DNA of 64,000 nt, from positions 155,541-219,540 of the forward strand of contig NZ_JBEXMJ010000002.1 of the NCBI RefSeq assembly GCF_040610475.1, written 5' to 3'. How positions within the stretch are numbered: the first letter of the stretch is position 1; each line of letters begins with the position of its first letter. This document shows, one piece after another, positions 1-7,605 of the stretch. The notes under the pieces were generated by a model. That model was not told where the DNA came from, did not search any database, and was given only the letters and a program-made list of their open reading frames with translations. Source of the stretch: Actinopolymorpha sp. NPDC004070. Its GTDB lineage: Bacteria > Actinomycetota > Actinomycetes > Propionibacteriales > Actinopolymorphaceae. Position numbers and translations under genes: made by a program.

Positions 1-1
1 G

Positions 2-196
2 CCGTACGAGGTCGCCTGCCGCCACATGCACGAGGAACCGCTCTCACCTTCCGTTCTCACTCCCGGCCTTCCGCCGGAGTACGACGCGATCGTGCTGCGC
101 GCCCTGCAGAAGGATCCGGACCGCCGCTACCAGTCCGCGGCCAGCATGCGCCGTGCGATCTCGCGCGTCATAGCTTCGGGCCTCCGCGTCTCCTGA
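2..196 (+). CDS. Serine/threonine protein kinase, C-terminal end (partial)
   Basis: Only the last 64 codons are inside the window; the gene starts to the left. The peptide reads PYEVACRHMHEEPLSPS, then LPPEYDAIVLRALQKDPDRR and YQSAASMRRAI. This is the end of a PknB-type (Hanks) kinase domain, the C-lobe region with the invariant Arg of subdomain XI in KDPDRRYQS. The protein stops about 15 residues after the kinase domain, so this end has no membrane segment, PASTA or other sensor domain. It is therefore probably a soluble or N-terminally extended kinase. The identification is firm; substrate and role cannot be judged. Confidence 0.85.
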   Translation, partial: PYEVACRHMHEEPLSPSVLTPGLPPEYDAIVLRALQKDPDRRYQSAASMRRAISRVIASGLRVS

Positions 197-207
197 CCGT
201 CCGTAGG

Positions 208-430
208 TCACGCAGTGCGGAAGGCCTCGGCGAAGGTGAACGTGCCGCGGAGTGTGGGGTCGTACGCGGTCAACGTGCGTACCTGAAACGCCGCGTCGAG
301 GTACCCCCGACTGCAGACCGCGTGACCGACTACCTCGTCCCGGTCTCCGATCACCACCACACACAGCGGCGGCAGCCAGTCGGGTCCGGTACGGAGCCGG
401 TCGAGGATCGAGACCTCGACCGGGAGCTGT
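208..430 (-). pseudogene. GNAT N-acetyltransferase, internally deleted remnant
   Basis: Reading the minus strand gives an open frame with PDWLPPLCVVVIGDRDEVVG followed directly by HAVCSRGYLD, then AAFQVRTLTAYDPTLRGTF and FAEAFRTA before a stop. The first part matches the beta2-beta4 region of YhbS-like GNAT acetyltransferases. The second matches their extreme C-terminus. The central acetyl-CoA-binding segment (the R/Q-x-x-G-x-G/A loop) is missing, so an internal deletion joined the two ends. No N-terminal start is visible because the frame runs into the permease gene. A broken gene is far more likely than a short functional protein. Confidence 0.6.
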
Positions 431-433
431 CGC

Positions 434-1345
434 TCACCCCTTCAGGCCGCTGTTGGCGACGCCCTCGATCACGTAGCGCTGCACCACCACGTACAGGATC
501 AACACCGGGATGGCGGCCACGCTCGCCCCGGCCATCACCACGGGATAGTCGGTGGTGTAGGCACCCTGGAGGGTGGCCAGGCCGGGCGCCAGCGTCATCT
601 TGTTCGGGCTGAAGAGCACGAACACCGGCCACACGAAGTCGTTCCAGGCGCCGAGGAAGCTCAGCACCGCAAGCGTCACCAGCCCCGGTTTCGACAGCGG
701 CAGCACGATCCGGGTGAAGATCGTCCACGAGTTCGCACCGTCGATCAGGGCGCTCTCCTCCAGTTCGCGGGGGATCGACAGGAAGAACTGGCGCAGGAAG
801 AAGACGCCGAACGCGCCGGCCGCGCCCGGCACCACCAGCGCCCAGTAGCTGTCCAGCCAGCCGAGCTTGCTCATGGTGAGGTAGTTCGGCATGAAGAAGA
901 TGAAGCCGGGCACGAAGAGCGTGGCGATGAGGATGCCGAAGAGCAGGTTCCGCCCGGCGAAGCTCATCCGGGCCAGTGCGTAGGCCGCGGCCGACGCCAC
1001 TGCCACGGTGAGCAGCATGTGCAGCACCGAGACCGCCAGCGAGTTGAGCAACCACGTGTAGACGGGGTTCGCGGCGTCGTCGAAGATCACCTTGTACGCC
1101 CGCAGGGTCCACTCGGTGGGCAGAACCCGGATCGGGATCGAGCGGGCATCGGACTCGGTCTTGAACGTGGTGAGCAGCATCCACAGCAACGGCAGGACGA
1201 AGATCAGCGAGATCACCGTCATCGCGACGTAGGTCAGCGGCCCCACCCTGGTTCGGGAGTAGCCCGTCTGATGAGTCCGCCGGCGGAGTGCGGTGGAGGA
1301 GTCGACTCCGGACGGACCGCTGGTGATCAACTTGGTCGTCGTCAT
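434..1345 (-). CDS. CUT1 sugar ABC transporter permease, MalG type
   Basis: Inner-membrane subunit (303 aa) of a carbohydrate ABC importer of the CUT1 family. Six hydrophobic segments are visible, and the EAA loop that docks the ATPase reads ESALIDGANSWTIFTRIVLP in the C-terminal half. The N-terminus is cytoplasmic and basic. The ATG overlaps the stop of the MalF-type partner by 4 nt, so the two are translationally coupled. It is the last gene of the GH51-binding protein-permease-permease operon. No ATPase gene is present, as is usual for actinobacterial CUT1 systems that share a MsiK-type ATPase encoded elsewhere. The substrate is inferred from the GH51 gene to be arabinose-containing oligosaccharides. 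Confidence 0.93.
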   Translation of the reverse strand: MTTTKLITSGPSGVDSSTALRRRTHQTGYSRTRVGPLTYVAMTVISLIFVLPLLWMLLTTFKTESDARSIPIRVLPTEWTLRAYKVIFDDAANPVYTWLLNSLAVSVLHMLLTVAVASAAAYALARMSFAGRNLLFGILIATLFVPGFIFFMPNYLTMSKLGWLDSYWALVVPGAAGAFGVFFLRQFFLSIPRELEESALIDGANSWTIFTRIVLPLSKPGLVTLAVLSFLGAWNDFVWPVFVLFSPNKMTLAPGLATLQGAYTTDYPVVMAGASVAAIPVLILYVVVQRYVIEGVANSGLKG

Positions 1346-2241
1346 GACGGTCTGCGCTCCCGCATGATCAGGAAGTTGGCGATGGAGATGATCGTCAGGG
1401 CCAGTGCCAGCACGTAGCTCATCGCCGCGGCGGTGCCCATCCGGAAGCCACGCAGGCCCTCGTTGGTCATCGCCATGATGGCCGTCGTGGTGCTGTCACC
1501 CGGACCACCTCTGGTCAGGATGTACGGCTGCCCGAACAGGTTCGCGCTGGCGAGGATCGTCGTCGTCACCACGAACAGGAAGATGTTGCGCAGGCCCGGT
1601 ACGGTCACGTGACGAAACCGCGCCCATCGCCCGGCGCCGTCCAGCTCCGCCGCCTCGTACAGCTCTCCGGGCAGACCCTGCAACCCGGCCAGGAAGATCA
1701 CCGCGTTGAAGCCGATCGTCCACCAGATCGTGGTGACCAGGATCGTGATCCAGGCCTGCGGCTGGGTGGTCAGCCAGGAGACCTTCGGCAGCCCGATCCC
1801 GCTCAGGATGCCGTTGATCAGCCCGACCTCGGGGTCGAAGAGGTAGCCGAAGAGCAGGCCGACCACCGCGACCCCGAGCACGAACGGCGTGAAGACGACC
1901 GCACGGAAGAAGGTGCGGCCGGCGAACTTCTGGTTGAGCAGCAGCGACAACCCCAGCGGGATCGCCACCAGGAACGGCACGCTCATCAGCACGAACAGGA
2001 AGGTGTTCTTCATGCCGTTCCAGAACGGATGGAAGATCACCGAGCCGGCGTCGAGCAGGTCGCGGTAGTTCTGCAGCCCCACCCAGGGCTTGCCGGGCAA
2101 CATGAAGTCCCAGTTGTGCAGGCTCATCCAGAAACCGAAGACCGCCGGGCCCACCACGAACGTCAACAGCAGCACGACGTACGGCGCGACGAAGAGGTAC
2201 GGCGTCAGTGGACGGTGGTGCCGCAACGCGGTCCGGCTCAT
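1342..2241 (-). CDS. CUT1 sugar ABC transporter permease, MalF type
   Basis: Inner-membrane permease (299 aa), partner of the MalG-type protein. It starts MSRTALRHHRPLTPY, has a first transmembrane helix at about residues 13-35 and then further hydrophobic segments. Near residues 195-215 the EAA motif reads ELYEAAELDGAGRWARFRHV. A GGGAG-like ribosome site precedes the ATG, which lies 28 nt after the binding-protein gene. The length is normal for the family. Together with its partner it should form the channel through which sugars are passed from the lipoprotein encoded upstream. Confidence 0.93.
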   Translation of the reverse strand: MSRTALRHHRPLTPYLFVAPYVVLLLTFVVGPAVFGFWMSLHNWDFMLPGKPWVGLQNYRDLLDAGSVIFHPFWNGMKNTFLFVLMSVPFLVAIPLGLSLLLNQKFAGRTFFRAVVFTPFVLGVAVVGLLFGYLFDPEVGLINGILSGIGLPKVSWLTTQPQAWITILVTTIWWTIGFNAVIFLAGLQGLPGELYEAAELDGAGRWARFRHVTVPGLRNIFLFVVTTTILASANLFGQPYILTRGGPGDSTTTAIMAMTNEGLRGFRMGTAAAMSYVLALALTIISIANFLIMRERRPS

Positions 2242-2269
2242 GGTCGCGGCTCCCGATCGCGGCGATTGC

Positions 2270-3613
2270 TCATCCGCTGTACTTCTTCTTGTTGGCGGTC
2301 AGGATCTGGTCGCCCTTCTGGGCCGCGTCCTGCAACGCCTGCGCGACCGGCTTCTTTCCGGTCACGGCCAGGCTGACCGCCTTGCTCCACTCGGGATCGG
2401 TGTCGCCGGCGCCCGGCACGTTGGGCGGGAAGTGCGCCCAGTCGATCATCTTCTCGAACTGCTTCACGTCGGTGTACTGCGCGAACTCCGACGACTCGCG
2501 CACCGACTTGCGGGCCGGCACCATCCCGGCCTCGGCCCAGCCGACGGAGTTCTGGCTCATCCAGTTGACGAAGACGCGCGCAGCGGTGGCCTTGTTCTTG
2601 TCCTGGTTGGTCTGCCGCGGCAGCGTGAAGCAGTGCGATCCCGCCCACGTCTGCTGCTCCGAACCGAACACCGGGATCGGTGCGCAGCCCCAGTCCAGGC
2701 CCTTCGCCTCCTTGCACGGAGTGACCATCCACGGCCCGACGATCATGAAGGCGGCCTTGTTGTTGCTGAACGAGACCCAGTCGCCGTCGGCGGCGGCGTT
2801 CTTCGGCGAGTAGCCGTCGTCGATCAGGCTCTTGAAGTAGGTGATCGAGTCGATCGCCGGCTTGTCGGCGAAGCCGGTCTTGGTGCCGTCGTCGCTGATC
2901 ATGTAGCCGCCGTTCTGGAAGATCATCGACTGTGCGACCAGGCCGCCGATGCTCAGGGCGCTCACCCAGTAGCCCTTGACGTTCTTGGACCTGCACTTGT
3001 CCAGCACCGCCATGAACTCGTCCTTGGTGGTCGGCGGCTTCTCGGGGTCGGCGCCGACCTGGGCCAAGACCTTCTTGTTGTAGTAGAGGCCGGCCGGGTG
3101 GATGTCGAGCGGTATGGCGTACTGCTGGTCCTTGTAGTACGTCGCCTTCCACACCAGCTCGGCGTAGTCGTCGGCAGTGAGCTTGGCGCCCTTCACCACG
3201 TCGTCGATCGGCTGGACCACCCGGCGAGCGGCGTTCGTGGCGATGTCGCCGGTGTGCATCAGGCAGATGTCGGGGGCCCGGCCGCTCTGCACCGAGGCCG
3301 GCAACTTCTGGAACAGGTCGGCCCAGGCGATCGACGTGGTGGTGACCTTGATCTTCGGGTGGGCCTTCATGAACTTCGCGACCAGCTTCTTCATCACCGG
3401 GCCGTCGCCGCCGGTGAGGCCGTTCCAGTACTGCAACGTGACGGCCGGGCCGCTGTAGCCCTCGGCACCGCCCTTGCCCTGCGTGCCCTCCGCGGGTTCC
3501 TGACCCGGGCCGTGACTGCCGCCGCAACCGGAGAAGGTGAGCCCGGCGCCGACAGCGGCGGCAGCGCCGAGCAGGGTCCGGCGGCTGAAACGCACCGGAT
3601 CAGCAGTGGCCAT
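2270..3613 (-). CDS. Sugar-binding lipoprotein of a CUT1 ABC transporter
   Basis: Extracellular solute-binding protein family 1 (447 aa). The N-terminus carries a twin-arginine-like export signal (FSRRTLLGAAAAVGAG, residues 9-24) ending in a lipobox FSGC, so the mature protein should be lipid-anchored at the outer face of the membrane. The body has the usual family features, such as VTLQYWNGLTGGDGPVMKKL and GRAPDICLMHTGDI. A GAAAGGA ribosome site lies 6 nt before the ATG. It sits 18 nt downstream of the GH51 gene and 28 nt upstream of the permeases. The likely ligands are arabino-oligosaccharides, inferred only from the neighbouring hydrolase. Confidence 0.93.
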   Translation of the reverse strand: MATADPVRFSRRTLLGAAAAVGAGLTFSGCGGSHGPGQEPAEGTQGKGGAEGYSGPAVTLQYWNGLTGGDGPVMKKLVAKFMKAHPKIKVTTTSIAWADLFQKLPASVQSGRAPDICLMHTGDIATNAARRVVQPIDDVVKGAKLTADDYAELVWKATYYKDQQYAIPLDIHPAGLYYNKKVLAQVGADPEKPPTTKDEFMAVLDKCRSKNVKGYWVSALSIGGLVAQSMIFQNGGYMISDDGTKTGFADKPAIDSITYFKSLIDDGYSPKNAAADGDWVSFSNNKAAFMIVGPWMVTPCKEAKGLDWGCAPIPVFGSEQQTWAGSHCFTLPRQTNQDKNKATAARVFVNWMSQNSVGWAEAGMVPARKSVRESSEFAQYTDVKQFEKMIDWAHFPPNVPGAGDTDPEWSKAVSLAVTGKKPVAQALQDAAQKGDQILTANKKKYSG

Positions 3614-3631
3614 CGTGGTCCTTTCGGAAGT

Positions 3632-5155
3632 TCAGCGGCTGGCGAGTCGAATGCAGTGCCACGACGCCGGCGGCAGCGTGACGGTCAACTGGTCACCGGC
3701 GACGGTGGAGACGCCGGGCTGAGGGACGACCCGATCGGGACTGTCCTCGGAATTGCTCGCGCCGTGGTCCTCGTCGCCGACGACGAGGTGCTCGACCAGG
3801 CGGAGTTCGCCGAACGCTCCCAGCCGTACGGTCCAGGACGCCGGATCGGTCAGCGAGCGGTTGGTGGCGAAAATGGCCAGCTCACCGGACTGCGCATCGT
3901 GCGTCGCGACCGCCCACACCTGCTCGACCGGACCGTAGGCAGGAGTATCAACCTGTCCGTGCTCACCGCCGAGCATCAGCACGGTGCCCCGGGCGTGCCT
4001 GGCCGTGAGCGCGAACGGGTGGAAGATCGTCTGCCGCCACGCCGCTCCGCCGGGGACCGTCAGGATCGGCGCGATCGCGTTCACCAGTTGCGCCTGGCAG
4101 GCCACGCCGACCCGATCCGTGTGACGGAGCAGGGTGATCAGCAACGATCCGACCACCACCGCGTCGAGTGCGGTGTAGACGTCCTGGATCAACGCGGGCG
4201 CCTCTGTCGGCTCGGACGGTTCGGGCGCCTCGGTGTGCTCCGCCTCCTTCTCCGCGTGCCGGGCGGCGAACCAGACGTTCCACTCGTCGAAGGAAACGTT
4301 GATCCGCTTCGGCGAGTGCCGCTTGGCAGCCACGTGGTCCGCGGTCGCGACCACGTCGCGGATGTAACGATCCATGTCGGCCGAGACCGCGAGGAAGGAC
4401 ACCTCGTCGCCGCCGACCGGCTCGTAGTACACGTGGGCCGAGATCAGGTCGACGTCGTCGAAGCAGTGCTCGAGAACGATGCGCTCCCAGTCGCCGAAGG
4501 TCGGCATCCGCGGGTTGGAGGAGCCACAGGCGACCAGTTGCAGGTCCGGGTCGAAGACCTTGTACGCGTGGGCGACCTCCCGTGCGAGCCGGGCGTACTC
4601 CACCGGCGTCTTGTGACCGATCTGCCAGGGGCCGTCCATCTCGTTGCCCAGGCACCACAGTCGTACGCCCCACGGTTTGGCGTGCCCGTTGCTCACGCGC
4701 TGGTCGGCGTACCGCGTGCCGGGGTTTCCGTTGACGTACTCGAGATAGTCGACCGCCTCGGCCAGGCCGCGGTTGCCGAGGTTGACCGCGAGCATCGGTT
4801 CCATGCCGACGCGGGCACACCAGGCAAGGAAGTCGTCGGTGCCTACCTGGTTGGTCTCGATGGAACGCCAGGCGAGGTCGAGGACTCGCGGTCGCGACTC
4901 GCGCGGCCCGACGCCGTCCTCCCAGCGGTAGTTGGACACGAAGTTGCCGCCCGGGTAGCGGACGACGGTCGCGCCGAGTTCCCTTACCAGGCCGGCGACA
5001 TCACCGCGGAACCCGTCCTCGTCGGCCGTGGGATGCGTGGGCTCGTAGATGCCGGTGTAGACACACCGGCCGAGATGCTCTACGAACGTACCGAACAGCC
5101 AGGGGTTGACCGGTCCGACAGCAAAAGCTGGATCAATCGTGGAGATCAAAGACAC
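3632..5155 (-). CDS. abfA: GH51 alpha-L-arabinofuranosidase
   Basis: Glycoside hydrolase family 51 retaining alpha-L-arabinofuranosidase (507 aa, normal length), which releases terminal arabinofuranose from arabino-oligosaccharides. The general acid/base is Glu172 in LWCLGNEMDGPW and the nucleophile is Glu291 in NVSFDEWNVWF. The N-terminal WLFGTFVEHLGRCVYTGIYE and RYPGGNFVSNYRWEDG motifs are typical. There is no signal peptide, so the enzyme acts in the cytoplasm on imported oligosaccharides, which fits the ABC importer downstream. The start is a GTG preceded by AGGGAG. It is the first gene of the operon; no LacI or AraC regulator is adjacent. Confidence 0.95.
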   Translation of the reverse strand: MSLISTIDPAFAVGPVNPWLFGTFVEHLGRCVYTGIYEPTHPTADEDGFRGDVAGLVRELGATVVRYPGGNFVSNYRWEDGVGPRESRPRVLDLAWRSIETNQVGTDDFLAWCARVGMEPMLAVNLGNRGLAEAVDYLEYVNGNPGTRYADQRVSNGHAKPWGVRLWCLGNEMDGPWQIGHKTPVEYARLAREVAHAYKVFDPDLQLVACGSSNPRMPTFGDWERIVLEHCFDDVDLISAHVYYEPVGGDEVSFLAVSADMDRYIRDVVATADHVAAKRHSPKRINVSFDEWNVWFAARHAEKEAEHTEAPEPSEPTEAPALIQDVYTALDAVVVGSLLITLLRHTDRVGVACQAQLVNAIAPILTVPGGAAWRQTIFHPFALTARHARGTVLMLGGEHGQVDTPAYGPVEQVWAVATHDAQSGELAIFATNRSLTDPASWTVRLGAFGELRLVEHLVVGDEDHGASNSEDSPDRVVPQPGVSTVAGDQLTVTLPPASWHCIRLASR

Positions 5156-5166
5156 CGGCCACTCCC

Positions 5167-5178
5167 TGAATCAATTCA
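5167..5178. promoter_or_regulatory. Palindrome just upstream of the arabinofuranosidase operon
   Basis: TGAATCAATTCA is a 5-bp inverted repeat with a 2-bp centre, 12-23 bases before the GTG of the GH51 gene and next to its ribosome site. Sugar operons of this kind are usually repressed by a LacI-type protein binding such palindromes near the promoter. No regulator gene is adjacent, so an operator role is inference. Confidence 0.3.
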
Positions 5179-5299
5179 ACGATGTAACCGCGGTGCCGGA
5201 AGTGTGCCGGAGGCGAAAATGCGCTGTCAATGACTCGACGGAAGGAATCTTGGACGACCCGTGACCGGGCTTCACGCGCCGAGTGGGCAGGCCGCCGAC

Positions 5300-5805
5300 T
5301 CGTGGACGCGCGGTACCGGTCGAGATGCCCTTCGGTGACGAACTCGGTGAGCGCGGCCTGGGTCGCCGACGGCGGGCACCAGTCGGTCACCTGGCGGATG
5401 GCCCGCAACGAGGGGAGCAGAGTCGGCGGTGCGATCCGAAAGCCCAGGCGCGTCCCGGCGCCAGGGTCTTGGCGAACGTCCCACGTAGAGCACCCGGCCG
5501 TCGCGGTCGAGACGATGCAGCGGTTCGAGCGGGTGCGCGGTGTAGCGGAACTCGCTGTCGTAGTCGTCCTCGACCACGGCCGCTCCGTTCGCCGAAGCCC
5601 AGTCCAGCAAGGCGATCCGGCGCCGGCGTGACATCACCATGCCGAGCGGATATTGGTGAGAAGGGGTGACGCAGACCAGCTTCGCCCTGGCCGGCAAGGC
5701 ATCGACCACGATGCCCTCACCGTCCACCGAAATCCCGACCACCCGCAACCGTGTCCCCGGGGTCCAGCAGCACCCGAGCGATCAGGCCCACGGCGTGCCC
5801 GGCTC
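5300..5805 (-). pseudogene. MocR-family (GntR/aminotransferase) regulator, decayed
   Basis: Minus-strand pieces of the aminotransferase-like domain of a MocR/PdxR-type regulator remain in order, but in different frames. AGHAVGLIARVLLDPGDTV lies at about 5803-5750. VVGISVDGEGIVVDALPARA and GAAVVEDDYDSEFRYTAHPL follow at about 5750-5510. RQVTDWCPPSATQAALTEFV lies at about 5400-5310. The segment between DPGDTV and VVG (normally about 20 residues with the DPGYP motif) is lost. The lysine-bearing SKTL segment after RVLYVG is replaced by a short frameshifted stretch. The N-terminal winged helix is absent. It cannot make a functional regulator. Confidence 0.7.
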
Positions 5806-5992
5806 CCGCCGGCAGCTGATCCGAACGGCCTACGAGGCGCTCCCCGAGGGCGGCGCGTGCTGATCGAGTTCGGCGACGCGTTCGACTTCACCGGCAGCGA
5901 CTTCGCCGGGTGGTGCCGCGACGCGGGCTTCCGCGACGCCGAGATTCTGCCCCGATACCGGTCCTGCGACCGCAGGATCGCCTACAAGGAGT
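5806..5992 (+). pseudogene. SAM-dependent methyltransferase, C-terminal remnant with deletion
   Basis: Plus-strand fragments of a class I O-methyltransferase-like protein. The first is RRQLIRTAYEALPEGG. In another frame it continues VLIEFGDAFDFTGSDFAGWC and RDAGFRDAEILP, ending near IAYK. In intact relatives about 25 residues separate EALPEGG from the second block, so an internal deletion with a frameshift has occurred. The SAM-binding N-terminal half is missing. It abuts the MocR remnant almost base to base, so two broken genes from unrelated sources are joined here. Confidence 0.6.
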
Positions 5993-6030
5993 GGAACCCT
6001 GCGGGTCGCAGCTGCCGCCTCGGTGGAGGG

Positions 6031-6522
6031 TCAGCCGACGCCGGCGAGCAGCTTTCCCAACGCGTCGAGCAAGCCGGCGGTGCCGGACTCGCGACCGGCG
6101 GCGGCCTCCGGTCCGGGACCGTGCACGCCGTCGAGGTGGACGCCCTGCTCGGTGAACGTGAGGCGGGTCCCCGGGCCGGCGCCGTCGTGGGTGGGCTCGA
6201 ACACGATCGTGGTGATCGACGTCGAGGCGTGCGCCCCGTCCAGCCACATGTCGTAGGTGTAGACGATCCGCTCGTTTGGTGTGACGTCGGTGTAGGTGGC
6301 GCGGAACTGCGACAGCGGGCCGCCCTCGCCGTGCCGGCCCTCGTCGGTCGCCACGCCGCCGACCCGGAAGTCGTCGGAGTACTGGACGTCGACGAACTCG
6401 TCGCTGCCGAACCACTCGCGCTTGATCTTCGGGTCGGCGAAGGCGGCCCACACGCGGTCGACCCCAACCGGGTACTCGCGCTCGATCACGAACGTGGCGT
6501 GGGTCTGGGTGCGGTCGGTCAT
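6031..6522 (-). CDS. SRPBCC (AHSA1/START-like) domain protein
   Basis: 163-residue protein of the AHSA1-like SRPBCC superfamily. Family marks are FVIEREYPVGVDRVWAAFAD, REWFGSDEF and the C-terminal LTFTEQGVHLDG stretch. These proteins form a helix-grip fold with a hydrophobic cavity. Members paired with an ArsR regulator are common in actinobacteria and their ligand is mostly unknown. The start codon lies 1 nt after the stop of the ArsR gene, with CAGGAGGACTGAC as the ribosome site, so the two form one transcription unit. The protein is cytosolic; its exact function is not known. Confidence 0.88.
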   Translation of the reverse strand: MTDRTQTHATFVIEREYPVGVDRVWAAFADPKIKREWFGSDEFVDVQYSDDFRVGGVATDEGRHGEGGPLSQFRATYTDVTPNERIVYTYDMWLDGAHASTSITTIVFEPTHDGAGPGTRLTFTEQGVHLDGVHGPGPEAAAGRESGTAGLLDALGKLLAGVG

Positions 6523-6523
6523 G

Positions 6524-6883
6524 TCAGTCCTCCTGTGTCGGATGCTGGTTGGTGAGGTAGTCGCCCAAGCGGTCGAGCTTGCGTTCCTGCGGGCGGCGGT
6601 GGGCCACGATCCAGGCGTTGGCCGGGACCAGCGCGTCGGGCACGAGTTGGTACGTGCGCACCCGGCCGACCTTCTCCGACGACACGATCCGCGCCTCCTC
6701 GAGGACCCGGAGGTGCTGGACGACGGTGGGCAGCGCCATGCCGAACGGTTCGGCGAGCTGGCTCACCGAGGCCGGGCCGTGGACCAGCCGCGCGACCATC
6801 GCCCGGCGGGTGCCGTCCGCCAGTGCGCGGAACATTCGGTCGAGGTCGACGCCCCCGTCGTCCCAGGCCGAACACTTAGGCAT
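6524..6883 (-). CDS. ArsR-family transcriptional regulator
   Basis: 119-residue winged-helix repressor: LDRMFRALADGTRRAMVARL, then VSQLAEPFGMALPTVVQHLR (recognition helix) and EEARIVSSEKVGRVRTYQL (wing). It has no ELCVCDL metal-binding motif, so it belongs to the metal-independent group that travels with SRPBCC genes. The frame is open further upstream, but the ATG at 6883 is preferred: it begins exactly where homology begins and overlaps a palindromic operator-like sequence. It is first in a two-gene unit with the SRPBCC gene and probably represses its own transcription. Confidence 0.88.
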   Translation of the reverse strand: MPKCSAWDDGGVDLDRMFRALADGTRRAMVARLVHGPASVSQLAEPFGMALPTVVQHLRVLEEARIVSSEKVGRVRTYQLVPDALVPANAWIVAHRRPQERKLDRLGDYLTNQHPTQED

Positions 6884-6896
6884 ACGACTAAGTATG
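6875..6896. promoter_or_regulatory. Nested palindromes over the ArsR start codon (probable operator)
   Basis: Two interleaved inverted repeats lie here: CTTAG/CTAAG (6875-6879 and 6888-6892) and CATAC/GTATG (6881-6885 and 6892-6896). The ATG of the ArsR gene is part of the second. The layout suggests autorepression from an operator at the start of a leaderless or nearly leaderless transcript. Confidence 0.5.
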
Positions 6897-7098
6897 TTGT
6901 CACGGGCGAGGATGTCAAGGGCGGCAACCGCCGTCGCCGTCGCCAGGTGACCAGCGCTGGACACAGCCCGCCGCGCGTCGCACGATGTCCGGGACAATTG
7001 CAGCCTTCCGGTGTGCGCCACGACCGGGACCAGCTCCGGACGAAGGGACGGTTGATGAGGACCGAACGAGGAGTTCCTTCGCGGTCGAGGACCCGGTC

Positions 7099-7605
7099 GT
7101 GACGGCCGAGGTCGCGCCGCACTCGAACGGCGCCGCACCGGACCCGAACGACGCTCCGGGCGCCGACGCCATCCGGCTCACCCTCAACGGCCAGCGGTAC
7201 GAGGTCGCCGCACCGGTCGGGCGTACCCTCGCCGAACTTCTCCGCAACGACCTGGGCTTCACCGGCACCAAGGTCGCGTGCGGAGAAGGACACTGTGGCG
7301 CCTGCACGGTGCAGGTCGACGGCAGACCCACGCTGTCCTGCATCACCCTCGCCCACACCGTCGACGGCGCCGAGGTCACCACCATCGAGGGTCTGCGCGA
7401 CCACGCGATGGTCGATGCGTTCGTCCGCTGCGACGCACTCCAGTGCGGCTTCTGTACGCCCGGACAGATCGTGTCGGCGACCGCCCTCGTCGCCGGCAAT
7501 CCGCAGCCCAGCCGCGAGGAGATCCGGCACGCGATGGCGGGGAACATCTGCCGATGCGGCGCCTATCCGAAGATCGAGGAGGCGATCCTGACATGGCGCG
7601 CCTGA
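7099..7605 (+). CDS. Molybdenum hydroxylase 2Fe-2S subunit (XdhC/CoxS type)
   Basis: Small iron-sulfur subunit (about 168 aa) of a xanthine dehydrogenase/CO dehydrogenase-type enzyme. The N-terminal plant-ferredoxin domain has CGEGHCGACTVQVDG. The C-terminal [2Fe-2S] domain has LQCGFCTPGQIV and GNICRCGAYPKI. It carries electrons from the molybdopterin subunit to FAD. The open frame extends upstream, but a GTG at 7099 fits the start of homology better. The stop overlaps the large-subunit ATG by 13 nt. Together with the next two genes it encodes a complete heterotrimer in the order small-large-medium. Confidence 0.92.
   Translation: MTAEVAPHSNGAAPDPNDAPGADAIRLTLNGQRYEVAAPVGRTLAELLRNDLGFTGTKVACGEGHCGACTVQVDGRPTLSCITLAHTVDGAEVTTIEGLRDHAMVDAFVRCDALQCGFCTPGQIVSATALVAGNPQPSREEIRHAMAGNICRCGAYPKIEEAILTWRA

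Noticed and set aside
2090..5233. Plus-strand open frame of 1047 codons opposite the arabinoside operon
   Set aside because: It lies antisense to two well-conserved genes, is rich in Arg/Val/Asp repeats produced by GC-rich third positions, and matches no family.
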